Assembly (NCBI RefSeq): GCF_004799035.1
Contig: NZ_MWIO01000014.1
Location: 1-64,000 of the forward strand
Length of the DNA: 64,000 bases
Reading direction: 5' to 3'
From: Rhodanobacter lindaniclasticus
GTDB taxonomy: Bacteria; Pseudomonadota; Gammaproteobacteria; Xanthomonadales; Rhodanobacteraceae
Shown here one piece after another: positions 63,865 through 64,000 of this stretch. Below the pieces are notes generated by a model. It worked only from the letters and a program-made list of their open reading frames with translations, was not told where the DNA came from and ran no database searches. Within the stretch, counting starts at the first letter, position 1, and every line of letters begins with the position of its first letter. The position numbers and the translations under genes are program-made.

Positions 63865-63894
63865 CTCCCCCCGCGCTGGGCACCGCGGGGGGAG
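63865..63894 (-). terminator. Hairpin 2, terminator-like, downstream of the lysine-rich gene
   Basis: CTCCCCCCGCG and CGCGGGGGGAG pair over 11 bp around an 8-base loop, about 55 bases after the minus-strand stop codon at 63949. Confidence 0.6.
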
Positions 63895-63948
63895 AAGTCG
63901 ATGGCATATCTTGTTGTGGGTGTCGCCTTGTTGCGTGTTGCGTGTAGC

Positions 63949-64000
63949 TTACTTCTTGGTCTTGGCCTTCGGCTTTGCGGTCTTGGTGGCCTTGACCACC
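63949..64000 (-). CDS. C-terminal end of a lysine-rich protein (partial)
   Basis: Only the last 16 codons are in the window: VVKATKTAKPKAKTKK then TAA (63949-63951). This K/A/T/P-rich tail is like those of bacterial histone H1-like or AlgP-type nucleoid proteins, or basic tails of ribosome-associated proteins. The rest is outside, so the identity is open. Confidence 0.5.
   Translation of the reverse strand, partial: VVKATKTAKPKAKTKK

Larger units (their letters stand above)
63618..63948. other. 331-base region without a gene
   Basis: No convincing coding frame. It contains a REP-like GTAGGAGCGG half-site at 63663 and two strong hairpins (63829-63849 and 63865-63894), the second after the lysine-rich gene on the minus strand. 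The tonB-like promoter should also lie here. Confidence 0.6.

Noticed and set aside
63735-63947. 70-codon plus-strand frame near the window end
   Set aside because: Spans two strong hairpins and has no Shine-Dalgarno or domain similarity.

Overview
The window looks like chromosomal DNA from a GC-rich gammaproteobacterium, most likely a member of the Xanthomonadales (Rhodanobacter/Dyella-like). This is inferred from gene families, a FadE-type acyl-CoA dehydrogenase, a metX-metB-hom operon and abundant REP palindromes; no rRNA or other marker fixes the taxon. The first 38 bases are not genomic: they match a slightly corrupted Nextera/Tn5 mosaic-end adapter. A contig edge therefore starts here, inside the first codons of an IS30-family transposase.

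Layout. 0.2-10.3 kb is housekeeping: periplasmic peroxiredoxin, ssb, DedA-rhodanese fusion, MFS pump, ispB, a YceI/cytochrome b561/YceI operon, a DUF697 GTPase, a small CxxC redox protein and sdaA. 10.4-17.7 kb is a type I restriction-modification island (hsdR, hsdM, hsdS). A ParE-type toxin-antitoxin pair sits between hsdR and hsdM, and a DUF6933-like gene is translationally coupled to the end of hsdS. 17.8-26.5 kb carries an APC permease, a third YceI protein and the methionine operon metX-metB-hom. The operon lies behind a SAM-I riboswitch, preceded by three contiguous 8-mers resembling the MetJ met-box. Divergent from it are an IDO-family 2OG-Fe dioxygenase, a DUF1304 protein and an M24 peptidase.

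26.6-34 kb holds a stand-alone EF-G paralogue, then kup coupled to a short KdpD-like kinase and KdpE. 33-37 kb has two paralogous secreted M20 peptidases on either side of mntP, which is preceded by a yybP-ykoY manganese riboswitch. A lower-GC GIY-YIG/DUF4357 gene follows. 37.8-47 kb has prfC, a CPBP protease, a fatty-acid cluster (hotdog protein, fadE, alpha/beta hydrolase) with a divergent TetR regulator, and pckG. 47-64 kb has an ECF sigma operon, an outer-membrane protein, a GAF-GAF-GGDEF-EAL protein, hslO, mtgA, a CBS protein, a nucleotide-transporter-like MFS protein, a GMC oxidoreductase, an M48-TerB-like peptidase with LemA, a serine beta-lactamase-family enzyme, a TonB-like protein and the lysine-rich end of a gene cut by the window.

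The regulatory highlights are two clear riboswitches, one met-box-like array and several operator-like palindromes. At least five genes take their TAG stop codon from the edge of a REP-type palindrome. The most plausible loci for something undescribed are the R-M island with its embedded TA pair and coupled DUF6933 gene, and the doubly controlled methionine/dioxygenase intergenic region. Neither is proven to be a new system from sequence alone.
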